Source of the DNA: G963662675 sp963662675
GTDB taxonomy: Bacteria; Bacteroidota; Bacteroidia; Bacteroidales; Prolixibacteraceae
NCBI GenBank assembly: GCA_963662675.2
Contig: CAXXHP010000002.1
Coordinates: 1-64,000 of the forward strand
Length of the DNA stretch: 64,000 nt
Direction of reading: 5' to 3'
Within the stretch, counting starts at the first letter, position 1. Every line of letters begins with the position of its first letter. The notes below the pieces were generated by a model, which made no database searches, was not told where the DNA came from, and saw only the letters and a list, made by a program, of their open reading frames with translations. This document shows positions 18,934 to 27,372 of the stretch, piece by piece. A program made the position numbers and the translations under genes.

Positions 18934-19859
18934 TTCTCTTCTAGGTCGTATATCTCCTTGATAAAGTAAATTGGTCTCTTCTGTGACTCCTTATAAATTC
19001 GATAGACATACTCTCCAACAACACCTAAAAATATCAATTGAATTGACCCCAAAAAATAAATACTAAGAACCGTTGAAGACCAGCCCATAATTGCATAACC
19101 AAATAATTTTGCAGTTAACACGTAGATTCCAGCAATTAAGAAAACTACTGTCCCAATTGTTCCCAATATCAAGCAGAGTCGAATAGGTAACTTTGAAAAT
19201 GAAAAGATTGCATCTGTAGCCAGCAAAAATAATTTCCCCGTATTCATTTTTGGTTCACCTTGCAGTCTGTCTTCTCGAACATACTCCACATATCCTTGAT
19301 TGAAACCAATGAAACTTCTAAGCCCGGGCAAATATCTCACACGTTCACTTATTGATAATAAAGCTACTAATGCTTTTCTGTTCATCATAGAGAAATTTCC
19401 AGCATTTTCTAAATCTTCTATGTTTGCCACACGTTTAAAAACCATGTGAAACACAGCAGTCGCAAAATTTCTAGATTTTTTACCTTTTCGAGCAAGACGC
19501 TTACCACTTACGATATCGAAATCTTCAGTTATCAGCTTTTTATACATCTGCTCCAGAAATTCGGGTGGATCTTGAAGATCACCATCCATCATCCCAACGT
19601 AGCTACCTTTTGCATGTTCAAGCCCAGCAGTATATGCTGATTGATGACCAAAGTTTTTAGACAGTGATAGTATTTTTATTCTCTTATCGTTTTTTTGGTG
19701 CTGAATTAATTTTTTCAGACTCCCATCTGTACTCCCATCGTCAACAAAGATTACCTCAAAACGTCCGGTAATTTTCACCAATGCTCCTAATGTTCTATTA
19801 ATAAGCTCATCAATTAAGCTTACTTCGTTAAAAATTGGAATGATCAGTGATATCTCCAT
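18930..19859 (-). CDS. GT2 glycosyltransferase, polyprenyl-phosphate sugar synthase-like (DPM1/GtrB type)
   Basis: The product has 309 residues. An N-terminal GT-A domain shows VIFVDDGSTDGS and MDGDLQDPPE, the nucleotide/metal-binding motifs of dolichyl-phosphate mannose synthase and GtrB relatives. SLSKNFGHQSAYTAGL is also typical. Two C-terminal membrane helices (about 230-255 and 265-290) anchor it to the inner membrane, and the tail SQKRPIYFIKE is a known GtrB-type ending. It probably charges undecaprenyl phosphate with a sugar from a nucleotide donor, which the adjacent GT-C enzyme then uses. Sugar specificity is not visible. It is first in a three-gene minus-strand operon. Confidence 0.9.
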   Translation of the reverse strand: MEISLIIPIFNEVSLIDELINRTLGALVKITGRFEVIFVDDGSTDGSLKKLIQHQKNDKRIKILSLSKNFGHQSAYTAGLEHAKGSYVGMMDGDLQDPPEFLEQMYKKLITEDFDIVSGKRLARKGKKSRNFATAVFHMVFKRVANIEDLENAGNFSMMNRKALVALLSISERVRYLPGLRSFIGFNQGYVEYVREDRLQGEPKMNTGKLFLLATDAIFSFSKLPIRLCLILGTIGTVVFLIAGIYVLTAKLFGYAIMGWSSTVLSIYFLGSIQLIFLGVVGEYVYRIYKESQKRPIYFIKEIYDLEEK

Positions 19860-19883
19860 GATATAAATTTTAATAAAAACCTT

Positions 19884-19909
19884 AAAGGGAAGCCAAAAGG
19901 CTTCCCTTT
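19884..19909 (-). terminator. Terminator between the oxidoreductase and glycosyltransferase operons
   Basis: AAAGGGAAGCC and GGCTTCCCTTT form an 11-bp stem with a 4-nt loop. It lies downstream of the 19944-21296 gene on the minus strand. The T tract on the minus side is interrupted; the plus side has a cleaner one. Confidence 0.65.
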
Positions 19910-19943
19910 TTCTCTGCTCACTAACAATTTTAGTTGGTTTAGG

Positions 19944-21296
19944 CTATGCTTTATGAGCGGTTCCAGGTTCTGGGACAGGAAACTCCATGTCTACAGCACC
20001 AAATTCTATCATTTTTGGACCTAGGTCCATATCCGAGTTAAATATTTCATCCCAGGTGACTTTCTCACCTGTATAAGCAGCAGTTCTACCCATAATTGCA
20101 GTAAGGGTTGAATTGGCAGTTCGTTCAGCTTCATTAACGTACTCTCCAGTACGAATTGCATGTACTAAATGCATGTGCTCCTGAACATATGCTGGTATTT
20201 TTAATGTTTTTGATGTTTGTCCACTTGTATCTTTTGGGTATTCAAATTCCCACTTTACAGTGCCGTCAAGATTAAAAATTATATTCTTACAATTGGTGTA
20301 GCCTTCGGTCCCAATTATCACTTCTCCTGTTCCATTTGCACAATTATCAATCTGTCGGCACATCTGATGTGTCGACACTCCGGATCCATAGCTATAATCA
20401 ATACTAAAAAAGTCATATTGATCACCTGTCAAGCGTCTGGACCTACCACCAAACCCGATAGCAGACTGAGGGATTCTTCCTGTAAACCAGTTAATAACAT
20501 CTATATTATGAATTCCCTGATCTAGAATATGATCACCACTCAACCAGCTGAAGTTATTCCAATTTCTAATCATATATGTCATATCATCCCAATCCTCTTC
20601 TCGAGTACGAAACCAAACATGGTTTTGCATCCAAAATGCTTTTGCGGATGTTATTTCTCCTATTGCACCACTTGCGACCTGCTTATAGGTCTCAATATAA
20701 TCTTCACTATGTCGGCGCTGAGTTCCAGTAACCACATTCAATCCAATAGCTTCGGCCTTTTTCCCTGTAGCAATAACTGAACGAATGCCAACAGGATCAA
20801 CGGCAACAGGCTTTTCTAGAAATACATGTTTCTTTTGTGCCACAGCTTCGGCAAAATGCTCTGGTCTAAATTGAGGGGGAGTAGCTAAAATAACAACATC
20901 AACATCTTTTAATGCCATTAGTTTCTTATATGCATCAAATCCCACAAAACAATTCTCTTCAGCTATAGGTAATTTATAGCCTTCAAACCTTTCACGGCAA
21001 GCATCAATTTTATCTTGAAAAACATCAGCAAGAGCAATTATCTCAAGGTCAGGCCCTGAACCGATAAAGTTTATAGCTGCACCTGTACCTCGGTTTCCAA
21101 CGCCAACTAATCCAGCTCTTAATTTTTTACCTGAAGGCGCTGCCCGCAAAACAGGAGGCAAGCCAAGTTCACTATTTGATGCAACATTTGTTTTGCATGA
21201 TGAAAGAACAGCACTTGCTCCCAAAATACCTATTCCCGCTAACGCTGTAGCTCCAAGAAAGTGTCGTCTATTAATATTTTTTGATTTATCTTCCAT
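19944..21296 (-). CDS. Gfo/Idh/MocA family oxidoreductase, exported
   Basis: The product has 450 residues. A twin-arginine signal (NRRHFLGATALAGIGILGASA) is followed by a possible lipobox, LSSCKT, so it is likely periplasmic and perhaps lipidated. The Rossmann dinucleotide motif is GLVGVGNRGTGAAINF, and FLEKPVAVDP is the conserved EKP motif of the family. The C-terminal domain has LDQGIHNIDVINWF, matching the usual H-N-D active-site helix. It likely oxidises or reduces a sugar or inositol-like compound with a tightly bound NAD(P). The cytochrome-SUMF1 gene ends 12 bp upstream, so they probably form one operon. The combination of a Tat-exported oxidoreductase and a multiheme cytochrome suggests periplasmic redox chemistry, which is inference. 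Confidence 0.88.
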   Translation of the reverse strand: MEDKSKNINRRHFLGATALAGIGILGASAVLSSCKTNVASNSELGLPPVLRAAPSGKKLRAGLVGVGNRGTGAAINFIGSGPDLEIIALADVFQDKIDACRERFEGYKLPIAEENCFVGFDAYKKLMALKDVDVVILATPPQFRPEHFAEAVAQKKHVFLEKPVAVDPVGIRSVIATGKKAEAIGLNVVTGTQRRHSEDYIETYKQVASGAIGEITSAKAFWMQNHVWFRTREEDWDDMTYMIRNWNNFSWLSGDHILDQGIHNIDVINWFTGRIPQSAIGFGGRSRRLTGDQYDFFSIDYSYGSGVSTHQMCRQIDNCANGTGEVIIGTEGYTNCKNIIFNLDGTVKWEFEYPKDTSGQTSKTLKIPAYVQEHMHLVHAIRTGEYVNEAERTANSTLTAIMGRTAAYTGEKVTWDEIFNSDMDLGPKMIEFGAVDMEFPVPEPGTAHKA

Positions 21297-21308
21297 TTTA
21301 GTACCTTT

Positions 21309-22835
21309 TTATTGCTCAATTGATTCATCGACTTCACATACTACCCGGAAACCAACATGGACAGCATCAGAATACCACCAAATTGACTTTGGCATTTGAG
21401 GATCAGTCACTAACCATTCTGTTGTTCTGGTATACTCCCGAGCTGCACTTCGAACATCTTTTGCATCACTTTTAAATGAACCACCACGTATGACATGCTC
21501 TCTCCCAGATGACGGTCCTGAGGGGTCTAAAGTGATTTCATCGATATACTCTTGATATGCCGTTGCTGAATAGTAGTCAAGGCAAAACTCAGCTACATTA
21601 CCCAACATGTTCTTTAATCCATATTGGTTTTCCTGAACGGCCTCTGGACTCATTGTCTGATTATTACTATTCAACTCATAAATTACTGAGGAATTTATAA
21701 CTGATGTGTCAGGCCCAAAAACTTGGTTTAAGATGCCTTTAGAACTGTAGTCTTTGGGACTACCTTCAAATGGATAAGGAGTTTTTTGACCACCACGACT
21801 TGCATATTCCCACTCTGCTTCAGTTGGTAATCTATATTTCTTCCCTGTTACCTGACTAAGCCATTTACAATAAACATCAGCAGCATGCCAAGTCATTGTA
21901 ATTGCCGGACGATTTCCTTTCCCCCAACCTTGGTCAGGAGCTCCCCATGGAGGAGTTGGCCCTGTAATGCCATCAACGTCTTCATCTGTTTCTAAAGTTT
22001 CCTTGCGCCCCTGCGAAGAAGTAGCATTAAAGAAAGCTAAATACTCAGACCAGCTTACTTCTATTTGCCCCATAAAAAAATTGGATACTTTCACTTGCTT
22101 TACAGGCCCTTCATCTTCATCACGGAAAGGTTCATTTTTGGGGCTACCCAGCTCAAATGTTCCGCTAGGAACAGCTATCATCTCAAACGAAACACTTGTT
22201 CCCGGAATTTTTTCTGTGAAGTTCTCAAACTTAGAAATAGAAGTTGGCTCAGTAAATATCTCATCTGCTGCAGAGGAAATTCCAAAATCGAGGTTATGTT
22301 CATGCATGGCATCGGGGTCATAATGACCAACATCAAGATGACAATTTATACATAGTATTTCTTCCTTGCTATTTAGGTAATTCAAATGCGCATCAGCACC
22401 TTCAGTTGAAAGTGTCGTAGGAAATAAATTTTGATGACATTCAAGACAAGAACTCTGATAAACAAAACTTTTTGCATGTTCTAGCTTGCTTTTTTCATCC
22501 CAATTAAAATCGGCACTATCCTTAAAAAAGTAACCATAAGCATCCTTAAGACCATGTTTTGCTTTTGCATACAAATATCCATCTCCCTCTGCAGGCAAAT
22601 GGCACTCTACGCAATGAACAATCACACCGGCACTATTATCATAGTGAGGTGATAATTTCCAACTTTGTTCGGCATGAGGGTGAACATGACAAGACATGCA
22701 ATATTCATCAGTTGATGTATAATCTATAACTTTAGTGCTTAGTGTAAGGACAAATATGCATGCCAATGCACCAATTAAAACAAACAAGAAATAGGCCCTT
22801 CCCCCCTTAAACGGATTTCTAAATTTAAGCTTCAT
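21309..22835 (-). CDS. Tetraheme NapC/NrfH-like cytochrome fused to a SUMF1/GldK-like domain
   Basis: The product has 508 residues. One N-terminal membrane helix (about 14-34) precedes four CxxCH haem motifs: CMSCH (46-50), CVECH (75-79), CLECH (130-134) and CINCH (162-166). This is the layout of NapC/NrfH quinol-oxidising cytochromes. From about residue 212 a formylglycine-generating-enzyme-like domain follows: MIAVPSGTFELGSP, YRLPTEAEWEYASRGG, MLGNVAEFCLDYY, VIRGGSFKSD and HVGFRVVCE. The active-site cysteine after RGGS is absent (RGGSFKSD), so it is unlikely to be a sulfatase-maturing enzyme. It would sit in the inner membrane facing the periplasm, moving electrons from quinol to a partner. 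It has the same direction and tight spacing as the downstream oxidoreductase. Confidence 0.88.
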   Translation of the reverse strand: MKLKFRNPFKGGRAYFLFVLIGALACIFVLTLSTKVIDYTSTDEYCMSCHVHPHAEQSWKLSPHYDNSAGVIVHCVECHLPAEGDGYLYAKAKHGLKDAYGYFFKDSADFNWDEKSKLEHAKSFVYQSSCLECHQNLFPTTLSTEGADAHLNYLNSKEEILCINCHLDVGHYDPDAMHEHNLDFGISSAADEIFTEPTSISKFENFTEKIPGTSVSFEMIAVPSGTFELGSPKNEPFRDEDEGPVKQVKVSNFFMGQIEVSWSEYLAFFNATSSQGRKETLETDEDVDGITGPTPPWGAPDQGWGKGNRPAITMTWHAADVYCKWLSQVTGKKYRLPTEAEWEYASRGGQKTPYPFEGSPKDYSSKGILNQVFGPDTSVINSSVIYELNSNNQTMSPEAVQENQYGLKNMLGNVAEFCLDYYSATAYQEYIDEITLDPSGPSSGREHVIRGGSFKSDAKDVRSAAREYTRTTEWLVTDPQMPKSIWWYSDAVHVGFRVVCEVDESIEQ

Positions 22836-22866
22836 CTATTAATTTCCCCCAGTATGCAATTTTTCC

Positions 22867-22874
22867 CAAATTTA
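22867..22874 (-). promoter_or_regulatory. Candidate -7 element of the cytochrome-SUMF1 operon
   Basis: Read on the minus strand this is TAAATTTG, matching the Bacteroidota -7 consensus TAnnTTTG and lying about 32 bp before the ATG at 22835. A TTG lies upstream but at a spacing shorter than usual, so a -33 element is not secure. Confidence 0.4.
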
Positions 22875-22928
22875 TAGCTGTAAATGTAACAATGCCTAAT
22901 TAACCAGCTTTTAACCTACGTTTACAAG

Positions 22929-23040
22929 TGGGTTAATTTCACGATACATCCTGGGTTAATATTATTCTATCGCCAAAAATGCACAAGTTAAAGCCGCCTA
23001 TTATTCAGGCATTTATGCAAATGAATAAAAAATTAACCCA
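22929..23040. promoter_or_regulatory. Three TGGGTTAAT boxes between the regulator gene and the cytochrome operon
   Basis: TGGGTTAAT occurs at 22929-22937 and 22952-22960 as direct repeats 23 bp apart, and inverted (ATTAACCCA) at 23032-23040. They lie upstream of the candidate promoter of the 21309-22835 gene and right after the end of a gene for a DNA-binding membrane regulator. They are plausible activator sites. No binding is shown by sequence alone. Confidence 0.4.
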
Positions 23041-23055
23041 AAATGGAAATAAAAA

Positions 23056-25620
23056 TCAAGAATTTAAAAAATATTCAAAACTGAGTGCTAGTTTTTCATT
23101 GTAGAGCTCTTGGTATAAAGCGGCAAATTTTGAATATGCAAAGCGCGCAGTATTCATATTATTCTGCTGAACCAGGGATTTTATCTTAAATGACAAGGCC
23201 TGATCATTTATAGGGTCTGTAATTAGAACCCGATCGGAGAGTTTAAGTATTAACTCGTGGTCTCTTTCTATTTCTAAATTATTTATAAATTTCATTAGCG
23301 TATCAACAATGCTATTGCCAATGTTTCCTTTATAATCATCCAGCCAATCTTGAGATTCTCCCTTGAAAGCCTCCCCTGCCCGTATGGTCTTATAGAAATC
23401 GATGTAAAAATCAGGCTGTTTTTCTTTCTGGCTATTTAAAAGTTTTAAGCACTCAATATAGTCGCAGTAGACACTTCGCTTGAAATTAATAGTCCAGCAA
23501 TCAATACTGAAAAGGATTTCAACTTCATCCATTTCCTGCAAAATAAGCCTCAGTTTGCGAATAGTAACTCCACGGCTGTTCTTTGCATTCTGATAGTTTA
23601 AATCAGGCCAAAGTATTTCCGACAGTTCCTTAGTAGAAATCCCTTTCTTACGATATTGTGACGAAACAAGAATCAATAAAAATAATTGCTTTATTTTTGG
23701 GGTGAACTGACTTGAGATATCAATCCCATTTTTATCGACAACCCTAAAATCTCCAAACAATTGAATAAAATTACGTTCGGGATAATCAACTTCAGATTCC
23801 TCAAGTTCTCTTATTTTTTCGGAGCTCAAAAAACGCTTTCGATAATTCCGCAAAGGCAATTTCCAGTATAGCCAAAACAGCATCAATAGAATAATAAAAA
23901 TGACACCTACTTTAGATAGTATTGGGTATCGAATAAAAATATTCATCCTTGGAACAAGATCTGCCACATCCTTACTCACACTCCAAATCTCTTCTTCTCC
24001 TAAGGACCTTGACCAAATTGTCAAATCATCCAAAGATCCAATCATATCAGAAACAGAGTCATACCCTGCAAGCCCTATATATATATCATCACGCCCCTTA
24101 TAAGAAGGATGTCCAATGGATCTACTATCTAAATTGCCATTTACATAAATCGCTTGTTCCCCATTGAGCTTACTGTAACGCCAGGTTATATGATACCATT
24201 TCCCTGACTCTATCAGTGTTTTCCCTTGTAGATCATTTGAGTAGAATCCAAAATACGGTTTGCGATTTCTAATTTCCAAATGAATACTTTGCTGATATGA
24301 TCTACCTGCTGTGGTACCAAGTATACAATAGTCTCTCTTGCCTTCTTTATAATCATTAATTTTCAACCAACAGGTAACTGTAAAGTCATGATCTCTGAGT
24401 TTTAATTCATCTGCTGTGGGCAAAAGAACATGGCTCTTACCATCAAACCAAGCCACCATCCCTCTAATTGAATCATTGATAAATTCTACTCCCGTAGCTG
24501 TACCATGAAACCCATTTATACTAAAATCATTAACACCATTCTCGAAACTGTAATGCCCCTCAAGGTTCTCTGTTACTTCAAAAGGCACTCCTATGAAATG
24601 CTGTTCAATACTACGATTAGGCTCATCTATCACAACAGATTCTGGCCTAAATCTATACCCGGGACTCTGAGGTGTTAACGTTAAGCTTTCACCCGGACCA
24701 ACAGGAAAAAAATATTTGCCGGTTGTTATGCTTGAAAGCCCACTCCAACTTACATGGTTAAGAATCTGCGCATTATAAGTAACGGTACCACTAACAGTTT
24801 TAAAATTCCTAAGCTGATTGATAATAGGCATTATCCAATACTCATATTTATCAAGAAATACGAAGTTAGGTATTCGTCCATAATTCATCCAAGTATTCTT
24901 TGCATGTTGAATCAAATATGGATTTTGGGTTGCATCAAAAAAATTAGAATCTTCAGATGCAGATCGAGCAAGTAGATTGTAGTCGTTATATATAAGTAAT
25001 GTATTTGAAGGATCTCCCTTTAAATACTCGCCTGTGCCAGATTGCGAATCCGTTAATGAAAAGTAAGGTTCAGCTGCATAATCCCAGACATAATGAAGCC
25101 ATTCAGGACTATTCCGGTGTTCTTGCATAGAAAAAACAACTAGTCTTTTCCCTGTCTCAATCATTTCTTTCAAGCTTGGCCAGCTACCATTTGGCTCATA
25201 TTGAATTAAATATGGCTGAACCCCTAACTCATTTATGACTGATGTAAGTTCGTTTACATTGACATTAAAATCGAGAAATAATGTGAGTGTCCTATCTGGG
25301 TGTTCATCCAAAAATTTTGTAATTCGTGCTAGTTCTTCTATAAAAGGTGATGCTTTCCCTTGGGAGTCAAGAAGTATTAACAAGTTTTTCTGTCTGTCCC
25401 ACTCCAAACTAAATCGGAACCCGCCTACGTTTAGATCAAGTAAATCACTAATCGGTTGTGTTTCAAGATATGTTGCATCTGTTCCCGAATAATTTGAAAT
25501 AAGAGATATATACTCATCATATTTTTTGAGCATTATACTGTCTACTGCCAGTAGCGAACTAGAAGAGGACAATAAGCAAAAAAATAGCCCAAGTATGTAT
25601 GTGAAAAGCTTTTTATACAT
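23056..25620 (-). CDS. Transmembrane one-component regulator: PLC-like domain + LamG domain + TM + SARP-like DNA-binding domain
   Basis: The product has 854 residues. A signal peptide (1-26) is followed by a PI-PLC-like TIM-barrel region (about 30-270: GGFRFSLEW, FLDEHPDRTLTLFLDF and SWPSLKEMIETGKRLVVF). A laminin-G/concanavalin-like domain follows (about 350-545: LEGHYSFENG, GMVAWFDGKSHVLL, DFTVTCWLK and GSLDDLTIWSRSL), then one membrane helix (about 571-590). The cytoplasmic part has an OmpR/SARP-type winged helix (about 615-710: ISTKELSEILWPDLNYQNAKN, then the LR-L helix) and a BTAD/TPR-like tail (about 718-854). The two catalytic histidines of PI-PLC are missing, since the first His is residue 107, so the PLC-like part is probably a sensor. 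It likely senses an extracytoplasmic ligand and regulates the downstream cytochrome operon. Confidence 0.85.
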   Translation of the reverse strand: MYKKLFTYILGLFFCLLSSSSSLLAVDSIMLKKYDEYISLISNYSGTDATYLETQPISDLLDLNVGGFRFSLEWDRQKNLLILLDSQGKASPFIEELARITKFLDEHPDRTLTLFLDFNVNVNELTSVINELGVQPYLIQYEPNGSWPSLKEMIETGKRLVVFSMQEHRNSPEWLHYVWDYAAEPYFSLTDSQSGTGEYLKGDPSNTLLIYNDYNLLARSASEDSNFFDATQNPYLIQHAKNTWMNYGRIPNFVFLDKYEYWIMPIINQLRNFKTVSGTVTYNAQILNHVSWSGLSSITTGKYFFPVGPGESLTLTPQSPGYRFRPESVVIDEPNRSIEQHFIGVPFEVTENLEGHYSFENGVNDFSINGFHGTATGVEFINDSIRGMVAWFDGKSHVLLPTADELKLRDHDFTVTCWLKINDYKEGKRDYCILGTTAGRSYQQSIHLEIRNRKPYFGFYSNDLQGKTLIESGKWYHITWRYSKLNGEQAIYVNGNLDSRSIGHPSYKGRDDIYIGLAGYDSVSDMIGSLDDLTIWSRSLGEEEIWSVSKDVADLVPRMNIFIRYPILSKVGVIFIILLMLFWLYWKLPLRNYRKRFLSSEKIRELEESEVDYPERNFIQLFGDFRVVDKNGIDISSQFTPKIKQLFLLILVSSQYRKKGISTKELSEILWPDLNYQNAKNSRGVTIRKLRLILQEMDEVEILFSIDCWTINFKRSVYCDYIECLKLLNSQKEKQPDFYIDFYKTIRAGEAFKGESQDWLDDYKGNIGNSIVDTLMKFINNLEIERDHELILKLSDRVLITDPINDQALSFKIKSLVQQNNMNTARFAYSKFAALYQELYNEKLALSFEYFLNS

Positions 25621-25774
25621 GCAAAATTGTAAATAGATTCAACAAAGATAAAAAAAGCGCGGTTTTAATAATGTGACTAATAAACATTAACAAATAATCA
25701 TTGAGATATAAAATACTAAAATGATCACCACTAATTTTACCAACTGAATATTTTTGTATTTTTGAAGTCACAAA

Positions 25775-25849
25775 GGGTTGTTAGCTCAGTTGGTTTAGAG
25801 CATTACCTTGACAGGGTAGGGGTCACTGGTTCGAATCCAGTACAACCCA
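25775..25849 (+). tRNA. tRNA-Val (GAC anticodon)
   Basis: A 75-nt cloverleaf has acceptor stem GGGTTGT/ACAACCC, D-arm GCTC...GAGC, anticodon stem TTACC/GGTAG with loop TTGACAG (anticodon GAC at 25810-25812), and T-arm ACTGG-TTCGAAT-CCAGT. The 3' CCA is not encoded. It is a single isolated tRNA between two minus-strand genes. Confidence 0.93.
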
Positions 25850-25910
25850 CAATAAAAGAAATCATTTGCTTCGAAATGTTTATTCTTTGGCAAGAAAGGT
25901 TGGTCTCATT

Positions 25911-27257
25911 CTACTGAATATACTCATCTCTAAAAGACGTTTTCACACACCTGAATCCAATATAGGACTTTGCAGAATCTTGGTACTCATAACTTCTTGT
26001 ACCATTCCTCAAATAATATGCAACGTCTTTCCAAGAACCTCCTCGAATTACTTTGCGTTTTAAGACGGGAGGGTCATCAGGACTCGCATTGTATTCAATC
26101 GAAGGATTAAAGTCGCTGATAATATCATAAGCAGACTCGTAAAAGGCAGTATTAGTCCATTCTGCAACATTTCCTGCCATATCATATAACCTTTTATCAT
26201 TGGGCTCAAAACTTGCAACGGCTATCGTTGAAGTACTATTATTGCTGTCCGCCACATAGTTGCCTCGCCGAGGTTTAAAATTGGCTATAAAACACCCCAT
26301 TTGATTTCTCAGATAATAACTCCCCCAAGGATATAGTGTTCTTTCATGCCCACCTCTTGCAGCGTACTCCCATTCAGCTTCAGTCGGCAAACGATAATCA
26401 TGCACTTCAATTTCACCTAACTTCTGCTGATATTCATTAAAAGTTTTTGTTCTCCAATTACAAAACGCTTTGGCTTGATCCCATGTAACTCCTACGACAG
26501 GATACTCATCAAATGCAACATGCCAAAAATATTTGCTCGTCATGGGCTCATTATACGAAAACGTATAATCACGCACCCAGCATAGTGTATCTGGATATAC
26601 TGGTGTAGATTCACGCATGATAAAGGAGGACCGACTTACAACAGGAATAGTTTCACCTTCATTATTGAGAACATTTCCCTGATAAGATTGAGTTTCAAAA
26701 TTATAACTATTACCCTTCTTGGCAGCTTGCGCATAATCAATCCAGTAATAATCATAAATCAACTTTCGCGCATCAACAGAATGGTTATAATACAATAACT
26801 GTTCTTCATCAGGAATATATAGATCATATAAAGCTGTCTGAAAATCAAGATTATTCCATTCTATCGGATCGAGCCAATTTAGCTTCGGCTCATCATAAAA
26901 ATTTCCCATTTCATCTTCCGAAACCATAAATTCAGGGAAAGTTTCGGACAACATTTGGCGAGCAATAGAATCTCTCACCCAATATACAAATTGACGGTAT
27001 TCATTATTTGTAATTTCAGTCTCGTCCATCCAAAAGGACTCAATTGAAACTCGTTTTGCTGGGGTTGATTCATTTATTACTTCATCATCCTGACCAATAA
27101 CAAAACTACCTCTCTCTATATAGGACATTCCAAATGGCGATGGTTCATAAAACGGCCTATTAGGATTGCTTTCAGCATATCTTAAGAGCTCATTTTTAAC
27201 ACATGAAGTGAATAAAAATGTACTGATAAGATATAATATTAAAGTAGTTTTATTCAT
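25911..27257 (-). CDS. GldK-like lipoprotein, second copy (SUMF1 domain)
   Basis: The product has 448 residues. A lipoprotein signal ends in LFTSC (Cys19). The SUMF1/FGE-like domain shows GMSYIERGSFVIG, WMDETEITNNEYRQFVYWVRD, VVGVTWDQAKAFCNWR, RLPTEAEWEYAARGG, MAGNVAEWTN, RKVIRGGSWKDVAYY and SYIGFRCVK. It is collinear with the GldK at 30842-32179 across nearly its whole length, including the Asn/Asp-rich central part. The Cys needed for formylglycine generation is absent (RGGSWKD). GldK forms an outer-membrane-associated ring with GldN in T9SS. This paralogue lies after gldN but behind a terminator, so it may be expressed separately. Whether it replaces GldK, resembles GldJ or forms an alternative ring is not known. 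Confidence 0.85.
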   Translation of the reverse strand: MNKTTLILYLISTFLFTSCVKNELLRYAESNPNRPFYEPSPFGMSYIERGSFVIGQDDEVINESTPAKRVSIESFWMDETEITNNEYRQFVYWVRDSIARQMLSETFPEFMVSEDEMGNFYDEPKLNWLDPIEWNNLDFQTALYDLYIPDEEQLLYYNHSVDARKLIYDYYWIDYAQAAKKGNSYNFETQSYQGNVLNNEGETIPVVSRSSFIMRESTPVYPDTLCWVRDYTFSYNEPMTSKYFWHVAFDEYPVVGVTWDQAKAFCNWRTKTFNEYQQKLGEIEVHDYRLPTEAEWEYAARGGHERTLYPWGSYYLRNQMGCFIANFKPRRGNYVADSNNSTSTIAVASFEPNDKRLYDMAGNVAEWTNTAFYESAYDIISDFNPSIEYNASPDDPPVLKRKVIRGGSWKDVAYYLRNGTRSYEYQDSAKSYIGFRCVKTSFRDEYIQ

Positions 27258-27321
27258 CTAATAATCTCTCGTCCCTTCATTCGCAATAGCGCCACATGAA
27301 AAGCGACATCTCTCCTTTTAT

Positions 27322-27351
27322 AAAAAAAGCCTTACGAGAATCTCATAAGGC
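27322..27351 (-). terminator. Terminator at the end of the gldN operon
   Basis: On the minus strand GCCTTATGAGA pairs with TCTCGTAAGGC (one mismatch), followed by TTTTTTT. It lies between the gldN stop and the start of the second GldK-like gene, so the latter probably has its own promoter. Confidence 0.8.
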
Positions 27352-27372
27352 AAAATTAAATATCCATAAATC

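Noticed and set aside
21309..22140. SUMF1 domain as a sulfatase-maturing formylglycine enzyme
   Set aside because: The active-site Cys after RGGS is missing and there is no sulfatase gene in the window. The same holds for the two GldK-type proteins.
25775..25849. tRNA-Val as an integration site for a mobile element
   Set aside because: No integrase gene and no repeated tRNA 3' fragment were seen nearby. The flanking genes look like ordinary chromosomal genes.
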